Below, in pieces: positions 18,360 to 27,435 of a stretch of DNA of 64,000 bases. The DNA comes from CAG-964 sp902789345. Lineage in GTDB: Bacteria; Bacillota; Clostridia; Oscillospirales; Acutalibacteraceae. The position numbers and the translations under genes were made by a program. The stretch lies in NCBI GenBank assembly GCA_052117325.1, contig JBQKJJ010000008.1, one strand, 5' to 3'. Under the pieces are notes generated by a model. The model was not told the origin of the DNA and ran no database searches. It saw only the letters and a list, made by a program, of their open reading frames with translations. Position 1 is the stretch's first letter; each line of letters starts with the position of its first letter.

Positions 18360-19280
18360 TTATATATTAAATCTTCCTACAGGCTTAATTTCACATTCTA
18401 AATCCACACCCGAATTTTTCTTAACACGGTCTTGTACAAGTCTTACAAGCTCCATAACATCCTTACAGCTTGCATTGCCCTTGTTAATAATAAAGCCGGC
18501 GTGCTTTTCGCTTACCTGTGCGCCGCCAATTTGCTCTCCCTTTAGGTTGGCCTCTTGTATCAGCGCACCTGCAAAATAGCCCTGCGGTCTTTTAAACACA
18601 CTGCCTGCGCTTGGGTATTCCAAAGGCTGTTTATCCTTTCTTCTGCCCATATAGTCATTCATTCTGTTTCTGATTTCAACCTCTGAATCGTGGTGAAGTC
18701 TTAAAGTTACAGCTGTAATTACAAAGTGATTTTCCGAATAAACGCTGTGTCTGTAGCTTAAATCCAGTTGAGAAACGCCGTATGTACCAACCTTGTTGTC
18801 AGCGTCAATATGTGTGCAGCTTGAGATAACATCTTTCATTTCGCCGCCGTAAGCGCCTGCGTTCATATATGCCGCACCGCCTACACTGCCCGGTATACCC
18901 CATGCAAATTCAAGTCCGCTTAGCCCCTTGTCACAAGCATAGCTGCACAGCTTTGCCAATGCAACACCTGCACCGCAGTATATAGTTTCACTGTCAAGCA
19001 TTTTTATTTGTGTAAAAACTCCCCCAAGCTTTATAACCACACCGTCTATGCCGTCATCAGAAACTAACAGGTTAGAACCCTTACCCAGAATAAACACCGG
19101 TATTTCAAGCTCTTTGCACTTTGTCAATATATCAATCAGTCCCTCGTTTGAGGTAACCTCAATAAACAGCTGGGCATCTCCGCCTATTTTAAAGCTGGTA
19201 TGCTTGCTCATACTTTCGTTTTCCTTTGCGGTAAAGCCGTACTTGTCAGCCGTTTCAATTATTTTACTAATTTGGTACAT
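18360..19280 (-). CDS. murB: UDP-N-acetylenolpyruvoylglucosamine reductase
   Basis: FAD-dependent reductase that completes UDP-MurNAc synthesis after MurA. From the ATG at 19278-19280 the protein has 306 residues; AGGTGG lies about 13 bases before it, and an upstream GTG in frame is only one base from that site. Motifs are KHTSFKIGGDAQLFIE and LGKGSNLLVSD (FAD binding), AWGIPGSVGGAAYMNAGAYG, and SAGSVFKRPQG with the proton-donor serine. This matches the Gram-positive type of MurB. Confidence 0.96.
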   Translation of the reverse strand: MYQISKIIETADKYGFTAKENESMSKHTSFKIGGDAQLFIEVTSNEGLIDILTKCKELEIPVFILGKGSNLLVSDDGIDGVVIKLGGVFTQIKMLDSETIYCGAGVALAKLCSYACDKGLSGLEFAWGIPGSVGGAAYMNAGAYGGEMKDVISSCTHIDADNKVGTYGVSQLDLSYRHSVYSENHFVITAVTLRLHHDSEVEIRNRMNDYMGRRKDKQPLEYPSAGSVFKRPQGYFAGALIQEANLKGEQIGGAQVSEKHAGFIINKGNASCKDVMELVRLVQDRVKKNSGVDLECEIKPVGRFNI

Positions 19281-19339
19281 AAATTCACCCACCTAAATAT
19301 TACTAGTATATTAAACCATATGTTGAGGATTTTAACAAG

Positions 19340-19531
19340 CTATTTCATTTTTCCATCTTTATTAAAATACTCAACATCACAAAAATCCTTTTTCTCGTCG
19401 TCTAAATCGTACTCACTGTTTTTAAACATACCACTGCCAGCGTGATAATCATCATTTGTCATTCTTGAAAAAGCAAACGCTAAAATTATAACCAAAACTA
19501 CTATCCCACCAATAGTGCACAACCATTCCAT
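19340..19531 (-). CDS. Small single-pass membrane protein of unknown function
   Basis: Not recognised. A 63-residue protein with one hydrophobic helix near the N-terminus (MEWLCTIGGIVVLVIILAFA) and an acidic, Asp/Lys-rich cytoplasmic tail. The ATG at 19529-19531 has GGAGGT 8 bases upstream, whereas the earlier in-frame ATG at 19544-19546 overlaps that site and has none of its own. It lies 20 bases after the PHP gene and upstream of murB, so it is probably co-transcribed. The good ribosome site argues that it is real. Confidence 0.6.
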   Translation of the reverse strand: MEWLCTIGGIVVLVIILAFAFSRMTNDDYHAGSGMFKNSEYDLDDEKKDFCDVEYFNKDGKMK

Positions 19532-19550
19532 ATAAAATACCTCCATTATG

Positions 19551-20270
19551 CTAATATTGTATATTCTGTTCTTTCAAATACGCCTTAAAGCTTTCTACAC
19601 TGCTGTTTACAATAAGCTCCTGCGGAAAATCTATTTCCTTAAGTATAGCTAAGGCATCGTCAAAAACTCCTACAGCTGTAGAAAAATGTGCGTCTGAATT
19701 TACTATTATTCTTGCCCCGAACTTTTTACAAAGCTCTGCAATTTTAACACAGTTCTTCATTGAATCTTTGCGGCTTTTAAAGGTGTTGTTATTTATTTCT
19801 ACCAGCTTACCGTTTTTAGCAAAAACTGGTATGACCTTTTGGTAGTCATACTTAAAGCACGGCGTACCGCTGTGCCCTATAACCCGAACATATGGGTTTT
19901 CTGCTATTTTAAGCCACGCATTCGTACAGTTTTCCATATTTGCCTCACCCTCAATAGTAAGAGTATGCATAGAGGCTACTACCCATTCAAGCTTTTTCAG
20001 TGTGTTTTCAGTAATATCCAAACTACCGGCATAGTTGCTTACATTGGCTTCTACACCTTTTAGCACTCTTACGCCGTACATATATTCCGGTATAGCACCA
20101 AGGCAGTCAAAAAACCATTCTCCCGGTGAGCCGGGCATATTGTACCCATGGTCGGTTAGGGCTATGGCATACAGCTGTTTTTGTGATGCAGCTGTAATCA
20201 TTTCCTGTGCCGTGGAATATGCATGGGTAGATGATATTGTATGAGTATGTGTGTCTGCTATTAATCTCAT
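19551..20270 (-). CDS. PHP-domain phosphoesterase (YcdX-like)
   Basis: Metal-dependent hydrolase of the PHP superfamily; members of the YcdX branch are phosphatases of uncertain substrate. The 239 residues begin with DTHTHTISSTHAYST, include ALTDHGYNM, GVEANV, GHSGTPCFKYDY and IVNSDAHFSTAVG, which together give the His/Asp/Glu metal ligands of the fold. The ATG has AAAGGT upstream. It follows hprK after a stem-loop at 20334-20366, and precedes the small membrane gene and murB. Confidence 0.85.
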   Translation of the reverse strand: MRLIADTHTHTISSTHAYSTAQEMITAASQKQLYAIALTDHGYNMPGSPGEWFFDCLGAIPEYMYGVRVLKGVEANVSNYAGSLDITENTLKKLEWVVASMHTLTIEGEANMENCTNAWLKIAENPYVRVIGHSGTPCFKYDYQKVIPVFAKNGKLVEINNNTFKSRKDSMKNCVKIAELCKKFGARIIVNSDAHFSTAVGVFDDALAILKEIDFPQELIVNSSVESFKAYLKEQNIQY

Positions 20271-20333
20271 AATAAATTACCTTTCTAAAGCATTGCCAAA
20301 GCCATTTTATGTAAGGGCAGGCATAACAAAAGC

Positions 20334-20366
20334 TAAGTGAAGTATAAGCTGATTATACTCCACTTA
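20334..20366 (-). terminator. Probable terminator after hprK
   Basis: A 13-bp stem with one mismatch (20334-20347 pairing with 20353-20366, loop of 5) followed on the minus strand by GCTTTTGTTA, a modest U-run. Confidence 0.55.
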
Positions 20367-20390
20367 CGCAATTACATTGTAAAAATATTA

Positions 20391-21353
20391 TTACCAGTCT
20401 ATGACTTTTTTGCTGTTTTCTATACCAACATCCATACCTAAATTAGCCAACAACTCCTGTGCGGCGTTGTAGCCCATTTTCTTCTGTCTGTTATTCATAG
20501 CGGCAACTTCTATTATTATAGCCAGGTTTCTGCCGGGTTTAACCGGAATTGTAAGGCACGGAACATCAACATCAAGAATGTCTGTATATTCGTTATCTAT
20601 ACCCATACGGTCATACACCTTTGTTTTGTCCCAGTTTTCAAGTGTAATCACCATATCAATTTTTTCTGACATTTTTACAGAACCCATACCGAATATTCTT
20701 CTTGCGTTAATAATGCCTATACCACGCAGCTCTACAAAATGCCTTATATTCTCAGGTGAACTGCCTACAAGAGTACGGCTTGAAATCTTTCTTATTTCAA
20801 CAGCATCATCGGCAATAAGTCTGTGTCCACGCTTAATAAGCTCTATAGCAGTTTCACTTTTACCTACGCCACTGCTACCTGTAAGCAATATACCCTCACC
20901 GTAAACCTCTACAAGAACACCGTGACGGGTAATTCTAGGAGCAAGCTCGGTATTTAGATATGAAATAACAGAGGCAATAAGGTTACAGGTGGAGTCCTCT
21001 GAACGAAGCACAGGTACTTCACATACCTTTGCCACCTTCATAAGCTCGTCAAGCACCTCCAGATTTCTGGCAACTATAACAGCCGGCGGCTTTTTTTGCA
21101 AAATATTATTCAAAACATAAGTACGCTGTTCACTTCCGAATTTTTTTAGATACGCATACTCTGTGTTGCCAAAAACAAGAAGTCTTTCCGGGTTGTAAAA
21201 TTCCAAAAATCCGGTCAACTCAATACCCGGTCTGTTAACATTGGGAGAAGATACATATATTTCGTCAGGGTCGCTTGGCGTATAGGCAAATTCCATACGC
21301 AGTTCCTTTGCCAATTTTGCAAGGGACACCTTAAATTCAGTATTTCCTTTCAT
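20391..21353 (-). CDS. hprK: HPr kinase/phosphorylase
   Basis: Phosphorylates and dephosphorylates HPr at the regulatory serine and so controls catabolite repression in Firmicutes. The 320 residues have an N-terminal domain, then the P-loop GSSGVGKSETAIELI in the middle, the adjacent LIADDAVEI, and the HprK signature VELRGIGIINARRIFG. The C-terminal helix is present. AAAGGATG precedes the ATG. It is the first gene seen of the murB-rapZ-whiA block; gerAC ends 142 bases upstream in the same orientation. Confidence 0.96.
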   Translation of the reverse strand: MKGNTEFKVSLAKLAKELRMEFAYTPSDPDEIYVSSPNVNRPGIELTGFLEFYNPERLLVFGNTEYAYLKKFGSEQRTYVLNNILQKKPPAVIVARNLEVLDELMKVAKVCEVPVLRSEDSTCNLIASVISYLNTELAPRITRHGVLVEVYGEGILLTGSSGVGKSETAIELIKRGHRLIADDAVEIRKISSRTLVGSSPENIRHFVELRGIGIINARRIFGMGSVKMSEKIDMVITLENWDKTKVYDRMGIDNEYTDILDVDVPCLTIPVKPGRNLAIIIEVAAMNNRQKKMGYNAAQELLANLGMDVGIENSKKVIDW

Positions 21354-21494
21354 ATAGCTTCACATCCTTTATATGAAAATTTACCATCATAAGTTAATTA
21401 TAACAAAACTTCCATAAATTTTAAAGGACTTTTTGCAAATTATTATATAAAATATCTGTAAATTATTCTGTATGTTATCCCATAAAAAGTTAAA

Positions 21495-22520
21495 TTACAT
21501 ACTCACTGTGCTTTTTACTGTATACACGCCGTTTTTAACAAGCTCCGGCCAGTTATCTATGGTGCGGTAAACTCTATAATCGCTTTGCCTTAATCTTTTT
21601 CCTAAGTCAAAAACATCCGCACTGTTGTCCGCACACACCCTCACTGCCTCCTCGGCCAGCTTATTAAGCCGCTGTTCTATACTTTTTTCCTGCTCTTTAT
21701 TTTGGTTTGTATATTCATAAACAGAAGCCTCGCCCTTTATTAAGATATCACAGTATAAAACGCCTTTGCTAACCTTTACGGTTATTTCTGTTTTTTCCTG
21801 CGAAAGTGCAAAGCTTTTATTTTTACCCGTTAAAGGGATTACCTCGGCGTCAATATCAGTGTCTCCTCTAATAAGCATAACCCCCATAGACTGATCTTTA
21901 TCAAGGGTTTTATACATCTTATCATGCTTAAACAATGCTATACCGCCGGACCTTGGTACATCATTTTCAACGGTTATCACGCCTGTGTAGGCCGTTGTGG
22001 TATCGTTAATAATATCTGACAAAAATTCATATACCGGCACAGCCAATGTGCGGCCTGTAGTGTGCTTTGAGTTTACAATGTCTGAAATGGTATGTGGGGT
22101 AATTCCCTTAAGTGTCATTATTTTATGGGCCTGCGTGTCAGCTGCAATTACATTTACAGACGGTCTGCACTGGTAGTAGCCTGCAAAAAATTCCATTGCC
22201 TCTTCTACACCCTGTTTGCACAACCCCTTTCCAAGCAAAATAAAGGAGTTGTGACTGTAAAGCGGGTCCATTCCGTTTTGGCTTACTATTGTTGCTACAG
22301 CTTCGGTAACGGTTTTTCCCTTGCCTACTACAGTTTTATAGGTAACATCAGGATTAGTAGCGTCGGTATTCATATACATAACTGTAACACTATAGTTGTT
22401 GTCACTGTAGTCTATACCTATTCCCTGTATAACCATACGCTCGTTAAGCTGTTTACTGTCGCACCCCTGCATAAAGCATACAGAAAGCACCGCAGCCAGT
22501 AATACTAAAAATTTTTTCAT
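21495..22520 (-). CDS. gerAC: Spore germination lipoprotein, GerAC/Ger(x)C family
   Basis: Lipoprotein C subunit of a GerA-type germinant receptor of the spore inner membrane. The 341 residues begin with a lipoprotein signal ending in FMQGC (lipobox cysteine at residue 20), followed by the Ger(x)C N-terminal domain (ERMVIQGIGIDY, SHNSFILLGKGL) and the C-terminal domain. It lies 15 bases after gerAB in the operon that starts with the YetF gene. The A subunit is encoded on the opposite strand at 24914-26434. The germinant cannot be deduced. Confidence 0.92.
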   Translation of the reverse strand: MKKFLVLLAAVLSVCFMQGCDSKQLNERMVIQGIGIDYSDNNYSVTVMYMNTDATNPDVTYKTVVGKGKTVTEAVATIVSQNGMDPLYSHNSFILLGKGLCKQGVEEAMEFFAGYYQCRPSVNVIAADTQAHKIMTLKGITPHTISDIVNSKHTTGRTLAVPVYEFLSDIINDTTTAYTGVITVENDVPRSGGIALFKHDKMYKTLDKDQSMGVMLIRGDTDIDAEVIPLTGKNKSFALSQEKTEITVKVSKGVLYCDILIKGEASVYEYTNQNKEQEKSIEQRLNKLAEEAVRVCADNSADVFDLGKRLRQSDYRVYRTIDNWPELVKNGVYTVKSTVSM

Positions 22521-22535
22521 ATAATCACCCTATAA

Positions 22536-23606
22536 TTATCTGTTTGTGATTTTATTTGCAACAATTAAAATAATCGGTATAACAACAGCTGTAAGCATAG
22601 TAAAAATAAGCATTATGTTGTTATTATACAGCAGGTCAAACATACCGTCTGTCATTGAAATTGCCATAGAGCTTACAAAAACCACTACACCGCAAATTAA
22701 AATAGACCATCTTGATATAACCTCACCAAACACTCTTTTTACACAGGCTGAAAGTAAATAAATAAACAACGACACCTTTACAAACATTCCGGCTGTCCAT
22801 ACTCCCAAAAACAGGCCGTCCAGTCTTTCGGCAATACCTAATGAGGCTATGGCAGTAACTGCATAAACAGGAAAAACCTGTGTTTTTAGGTAGTCACCCA
22901 TTACAGCAATAATAATTGCCGTGATTATAGCTGTGGATATATACACCCCTGCTACCCAAATGCCTATTCCCTTTTTACAGTCCCCTTTTGCAAACGGCAA
23001 AAGTATTGCCATTGCCGGTATGCAGGAATTTTTAGCAAGCATATTCAAAATTATATCAATTATGTCCCCTGTATTGTCAGCTGAAACAGGTATAAAATTT
23101 AGTGCGTCTGCTTTTGGAAGCAATGCACACAACAGTATAATAAGCGCAATAGCTATAAATACAAAAATAATTGTTGACGCCCTGCCCAACGCCTCTATAC
23201 CCTTGTATGCACCATACATTGAGGCGGCAACAACCGCCACAGAAAGCACCAAAACAGATGCAGACGGATTAAGAACCTTGGTAACCATAATGTTAAATCG
23301 TGACAGGGTATTTATTAGTACCCATAAAAAATACAAGCCATATACTACAGCAATAACGGCGCCATATTTCTTGAAAACATCGTAGCCGTTATCTGTTATT
23401 GTTCTGCCGTTACTTGTAACAAAAGCACCATATACCGGCAGCACCATTAAGGCTGTTGCCGGCAGTGCCAGCAACGCTGCAACAAAACCGTAATACAGGT
23501 GGTTTGTATTGGAACCAAAGCTGCTGTAGGTAGCATTTACAACCATTCTGCTAATGTACAGCATTATAAAAAGCTGACAAAGAGATACTCTTACAAACGG
23601 TTTCAT
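22536..23606 (-). CDS. gerAB: Spore germination permease, GerAB family
   Basis: Polytopic B subunit of the germinant receptor, belonging to the APC amino-acid transporter superfamily. The 356-residue protein shows about ten hydrophobic helices and starts MKPFVRVSLCQLFIMLYISR, similar to other GerAB proteins. AAGGAGG precedes the ATG. It follows DUF4363 by 26 bases and is followed by gerAC. Confidence 0.9.
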   Translation of the reverse strand: MKPFVRVSLCQLFIMLYISRMVVNATYSSFGSNTNHLYYGFVAALLALPATALMVLPVYGAFVTSNGRTITDNGYDVFKKYGAVIAVVYGLYFLWVLINTLSRFNIMVTKVLNPSASVLVLSVAVVAASMYGAYKGIEALGRASTIIFVFIAIALIILLCALLPKADALNFIPVSADNTGDIIDIILNMLAKNSCIPAMAILLPFAKGDCKKGIGIWVAGVYISTAIITAIIIAVMGDYLKTQVFPVYAVTAIASLGIAERLDGLFLGVWTAGMFVKVSLFIYLLSACVKRVFGEVISRWSILICGVVVFVSSMAISMTDGMFDLLYNNNIMLIFTMLTAVVIPIILIVANKITNR

Positions 23607-23632
23607 ACAATCCTCCTTTTCTTTTACGGTGG

Positions 23633-24010
23633 CTACAATACATTATCAAAAAACGGAAGCATTGTATATATAACAATATCCAGAGATTCTATAGCTGAAG
23701 AGCATTCTATAGGAAAGCTTTTTTTGTTGTACTTTAAAGTGTTTTTTGCCGTAGATATTTCATCTGCTATATCCTCTGTATTGTCATGAATTAAAAATGC
23801 GTCCAGTATCCAGGTATTGTCACCCCAAATTTTATCTGCCTTGTTAAGGTGATCCTCCGCACTCTTAGTATCACTGTGGTTATATGCCGTAAGCGCATCA
23901 TTAAGCTCTGCCTTAACCTGCTCCGATATATTTATGGTAAAGATACTCTCAAACACAGCAAGTCCTATAATTACAACAAATATAGATATAGCCGTAATAG
24001 TTCTGCCCAT
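23633..24010 (-). CDS. DUF4363 family protein
   Basis: A 125-residue protein with one N-terminal membrane helix (residues 4-23) and an outward-facing helical domain carrying the SAEDHLNKADKIW region. It resembles DUF4363 proteins, which in Clostridia are found next to YetF-type DUF421 genes, as here, where the spacing is two bases. Function unknown. GGAAGGG precedes the ATG. Co-transcription with gerAB and gerAC suggests a role in the spore membrane; this is inference from context. Confidence 0.75.
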   Translation of the reverse strand: MGRTITAISIFVVIIGLAVFESIFTINISEQVKAELNDALTAYNHSDTKSAEDHLNKADKIWGDNTWILDAFLIHDNTEDIADEISTAKNTLKYNKKSFPIECSSAIESLDIVIYTMLPFFDNVL

Positions 24011-24012
24011 AG

Positions 24013-24684
24013 CTACCCTTCCTTTTTTATTATATTGTACTTATGATCCGGTGTAGCGGTCATTATAAAAATATCCTTGCTGTTTACATTATTTTTTCTA
24101 AGTGTTTTGTTTAGCCAATCCTGTGATATTCCGCAAAATTTCATTGAGCTTTCTGCAATTTCGCCGTCGCTTATAATAACAAGCTCAAATGTATTTGTGG
24201 GATTATTAACATTAAGCTGTTCTGCCGTAGCGGTATCTTTCTGCGGTTTTTTCAGTACGCTTAGCTTACCGTTGGTTTCAAGCACGGCGTATTTAACATC
24301 ATCAAGTGAAAATACATTTGCCTGGCGCAGCTCCTCCCACAGGTCTTCGGTACTGATACGCAGCATTTTCATTTTCTTTTGGTCTATAATGCCGTTGTTC
24401 ATTATAATCTGCGGAATACCGCAGACTACTCTTCTGAATTTGCTGTTTTTAAGCATTAGCACACTCATAACTATTTCACAGGCAACCAACAATAAAATAG
24501 GAACTACGCCGCTTAACAAAGGCAGAGAAGTATCTTGCATAGGAATAACCGCTATATTGGATATTAAAAGCGTTACAACAAGCTCGCTTGTTTGCAGCTC
24601 ACTAATTTGCCTTTTTCCCATAAGGCGTAGCATAACCAGAATAAGCGCATACAAAATCAGCGTTCTTATTACAGATATAGACAT
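24013..24684 (-). CDS. YetF/DUF421 family membrane protein
   Basis: DUF421 proteins have three membrane helices followed by two small cytoplasmic domains. This one of 223 residues has helices in the first 85 residues (with LRLMGKRQISELQTSELVV, the family signature) and the soluble part with DDVKYAVLETNGKLSVL. The ATG at 24682-24684 has AAGGTG upstream; the upstream TTG lacks a site. DUF421 proteins encoded on the spoVA2mob element affect spore membrane properties in Bacillus, which is relevant because this gene heads an operon with gerAB and gerAC. Confidence 0.87.
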   Translation of the reverse strand: MSISVIRTLILYALILVMLRLMGKRQISELQTSELVVTLLISNIAVIPMQDTSLPLLSGVVPILLLVACEIVMSVLMLKNSKFRRVVCGIPQIIMNNGIIDQKKMKMLRISTEDLWEELRQANVFSLDDVKYAVLETNGKLSVLKKPQKDTATAEQLNVNNPTNTFELVIISDGEIAESSMKFCGISQDWLNKTLRKNNVNSKDIFIMTATPDHKYNIIKKEG

Positions 24685-24913
24685 ATTTTTCACCTTCAAA
24701 TTTTTCGATAATATTTTAAGCCGCCGGAATTAACCATTGCAGCCAATACAACACTAATATTCTGTACAGTAATTAGCTTGGTATACATATTTTGTATTTT
24801 TGCACACCAAAATACTCATATCACTTTTAGCTTATGGCAGCTACATTTAAGAAACAAACAGTATATTTACTGCAAGGTCTGCAAAAAACAAATAATAAAG
24901 GAAGTGGATATTA

Positions 24914-26434
24914 ATGAAAAACACAATATTTGAATATTTTAAAAATCTGTTTTACCCAAAGCTATACGCAACTGCTAAAAAGCCGCAGACCACACCACTT
25001 AGCACTAACATTGACAGGAACATTGGCTATCTGCAAGGAAAATTTAACGGTTCGGCTGATTTTACCATACGCCGCCTAAATATAAATAACATTCGTGGTG
25101 CAATTTTGACAATGGAGGGAATGTGCAACAAGGACACACTTACTTTAAGCGTGATTAACCCCCTGCTTGAAAAAGAGTACCCAAAAATACAGGGGCTGGA
25201 GCTTTTTAACTATATTGAGCGCAATGTACTTACCGCATCTGAGCTTACAAAGATAGAAGACTTTGAAACACTTATGCAGCTGCTTATGTCAGGCTTTGCC
25301 ATACTTCTTATTGACACTTGCAGCACTGCAATGTCAGTAGGCGTACAGGGCTTTAGCTTTAGAAGCGTTTCTGAACCCGAAAGCGAAACCTCGGAGCGTG
25401 GCAGTCGTGAAGGCTTTGTAGAACCCCTTAGAATAAATATGTCTTTGCTTCGCAGGCGGCTTAAAAACCCTGACCTTAGGTTTGAAACTATGACGGTAGG
25501 CAGTGTAAGTAAAACAGACATTTGTATGTGCTACTTAACAGACGCCGTAAGCCAAAGCATACTAAAAAAGCTTAGGCAAAAGCTTGAAAAAATAGATATG
25601 GACACCGTGCTTGCCAGCGGATACCTTGTAAGCTACCTGGAGGACGAAAACGACCATTCACTTTTTAGCGGAGTGGGCATAACAGAACGGCCGGACACTG
25701 CCGCCGGAAAAATAAACGAGGGCAGAATAGCAATACTGATAGACGGAACACCCTCAGCTTTAATCATCCCCTACCTTTTTGTAGAGAATTTTCAAACAAT
25801 GGGCGATTATTCATACAAGCCCTGCTATGCAACATTTATTAGATGGCTAAAGTATATCTGCTTTTTTATTGCAGCCCTTACTCCCGGTTTTTACACAGCG
25901 ATTGCACTTTTTAACCCGGAGCTTTTCCCCGAGCAGGTTTTAAATAAGGTAGCTGTTTCAATAGGAAGCACACCCTTTGGACTAATAACAGAAATTCTTT
26001 TAGTATTATTTATGTATGAAATTATGCGTGAAGCCGGACTAAGACTTCCTAAAGCACTGGGGCACGCTGTAAGCATAGTAGGTGCACTGGTAATTGGTGA
26101 TACGGCAGTAAGCGCAGGATTGATAGGAGCGCCCACCCTTATGATAGTTGCACTTACAGCTATTGCCTCATATGTAATACCAAACCTTTATCCACAGCTT
26201 TGTATACTGAGGATATTATTTATACTGGCAGGGGGATTTTTCGGAATATGGGGAATTGTTTTACTTTCCTGTGTTACAATTGTAAATATGTGCGGAAAGT
26301 CAATTTTAGGTGTGCCGTACACTATGCCACTAGCCCCATTTAAACTTTTTGGTATGCGAGATGTTGTTATAAGGGCGGACTGGAAAGTCCTCAGCCAACG
26401 CCGAAACATTATTAGAGACAGGAAAGAGCAGTAG
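24914..26434 (+). CDS. gerAA: Spore germination protein, GerAA family
   Basis: A subunit of a GerA-type germinant receptor. The 506 residues have a cytoplasmic N-terminal domain of about 290 residues (NIGYLQGKFNGSADFTIRRL), then about five membrane helices beginning near ATFIRWLKYICFFIAALTPG, with the conserved ALGHAVSIVGALVIGDTAVSAGLIGAPTL stretch near residue 380 (given here in short: GDTAVSAGLI). AAAGGAAGTGG precedes the ATG. It diverges from the YetF-DUF4363-gerAB-gerAC operon across 229 bases instead of leading a gerA-gerB-gerC operon as usual. Confidence 0.93.
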   Translation: MKNTIFEYFKNLFYPKLYATAKKPQTTPLSTNIDRNIGYLQGKFNGSADFTIRRLNINNIRGAILTMEGMCNKDTLTLSVINPLLEKEYPKIQGLELFNYIERNVLTASELTKIEDFETLMQLLMSGFAILLIDTCSTAMSVGVQGFSFRSVSEPESETSERGSREGFVEPLRINMSLLRRRLKNPDLRFETMTVGSVSKTDICMCYLTDAVSQSILKKLRQKLEKIDMDTVLASGYLVSYLEDENDHSLFSGVGITERPDTAAGKINEGRIAILIDGTPSALIIPYLFVENFQTMGDYSYKPCYATFIRWLKYICFFIAALTPGFYTAIALFNPELFPEQVLNKVAVSIGSTPFGLITEILLVLFMYEIMREAGLRLPKALGHAVSIVGALVIGDTAVSAGLIGAPTLMIVALTAIASYVIPNLYPQLCILRILFILAGGFFGIWGIVLLSCVTIVNMCGKSILGVPYTMPLAPFKLFGMRDVVIRADWKVLSQRRNIIRDRKEQ

Positions 26435-26454
26435 ATTATACACCTGTTTTTAGC

Positions 26455-26480
26455 CAAATAAAAATACTTTATTTGATTTT
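26455..26480 (+). terminator. Weak terminator after gerAA
   Basis: An AT-rich 8-bp stem (CAAATAAA and TTTATTTG, loop of 5) followed by ATTTTAT, 20 bases beyond the gerAA stop. Confidence 0.4.
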
Positions 26481-26651
26481 ATAAAAAAAGTGTGATAAAA
26501 TGTTTCTTAATATATTTTAGGGTAACGCTTAATATCATATATATTTGTTTATGTTTTGCTGTAAGGTATTGCAAATGTTAAAAACAAATTATTATGTATT
26601 TTGTTTACCCTGATTTAACTTAATTTATAGCTAATTAACAGGGGTATTATA

Positions 26652-27353
26652 ATGAAAAATAAAAAAATAGCTAAAATAACCGCGTTGCTGCTTTCTATGG
26701 TTTGTACCGGAAGCTTGATGTGCAGCTGTAGTATTCCGGAAATAGAAGAAAGCAAAAATGCCACAATAAGCGTTGAAGCAGCTACTGAAAATCAAAAGCT
26801 TTGCGATAAGGCAAACAACACTGTCAACGCTGCCACAGTTAAGGAATATTGCACACTTGAAAAATTCAATCAATATAACATTTGTAATGATGTGTTTAAC
26901 AGAATAACCACAGCTTCATATATTACAGATGTCAACAGCAGTATAGGATTGCCTATACTTAGGAAAATCGGCGACAGCTACTATTCTGTTCACCCAATTA
27001 AAACAGATAACAACAAAGTGCTGTATGGCTTTATTATGTACAACAACAGCGGCAAGATTATTGACGGCTGGTGTGCAAGTAAGCTGCATACTGTAAATGA
27101 CTACAGCAAGCTGACAACCGACAATACCAAGCTTGATGTTGATAAAATTGATCCGTACAACTGCTTTATGGAAAATGTTTCTGAAAATACGGCTACCAGC
27201 TACCATAAGTTGTCCGACGGAAAAGAAATGGTTATAAATTACTCTCGAAAAGATAAGGAAAGCGAGTATTATATAACAGACTTTAAGGATAAAAACGACA
27301 GTGTAGTTTTTACCAACACAATGTTAAAAATAGACCTTGAACTAATAAAATAA
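26652..27353 (+). CDS. Putative lipoprotein of unknown function
   Basis: Not recognised. The 233-residue protein begins with Lys-rich residues, a hydrophobic stretch and LMCSCS near residues 23-28, a likely lipoprotein cleavage site, then a Ser/Thr/Glu linker and a compact domain rich in Tyr, Asn and Asp with no repeat. AGGGG lies seven bases before the ATG. It stands alone on the plus strand downstream of gerAA and ends before a strong terminator. A spore or cell-surface role cannot be decided from the sequence. Confidence 0.65.
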   Translation: MKNKKIAKITALLLSMVCTGSLMCSCSIPEIEESKNATISVEAATENQKLCDKANNTVNAATVKEYCTLEKFNQYNICNDVFNRITTASYITDVNSSIGLPILRKIGDSYYSVHPIKTDNNKVLYGFIMYNNSGKIIDGWCASKLHTVNDYSKLTTDNTKLDVDKIDPYNCFMENVSENTATSYHKLSDGKEMVINYSRKDKESEYYITDFKDKNDSVVFTNTMLKIDLELIK

Positions 27354-27363
27354 TTTATATTAA

Positions 27364-27418
27364 AAACAAACCGTTAGGGTGCGTACTTTGCACCTTAACG
27401 GTTTGTTCCTTTTTTGAA
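27364..27418. terminator. Bidirectional terminator between lipoprotein and subtilase
   Basis: A long stem around AAACCGTTA and TAACGGTTT with GGTGC/GCACC inside, flanked by A-runs on one side and TTTTTT on the other, lying between two converging genes. Confidence 0.85.
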
Positions 27419-27435
27419 TATTTTTAATTTATAAA

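Noticed and set aside
24077..24733. Plus-strand open frame of 218 codons opposite the YetF gene
   Set aside because: It mirrors a conserved DUF421 frame, is Ser/Ile-rich and lacks a ribosome site.
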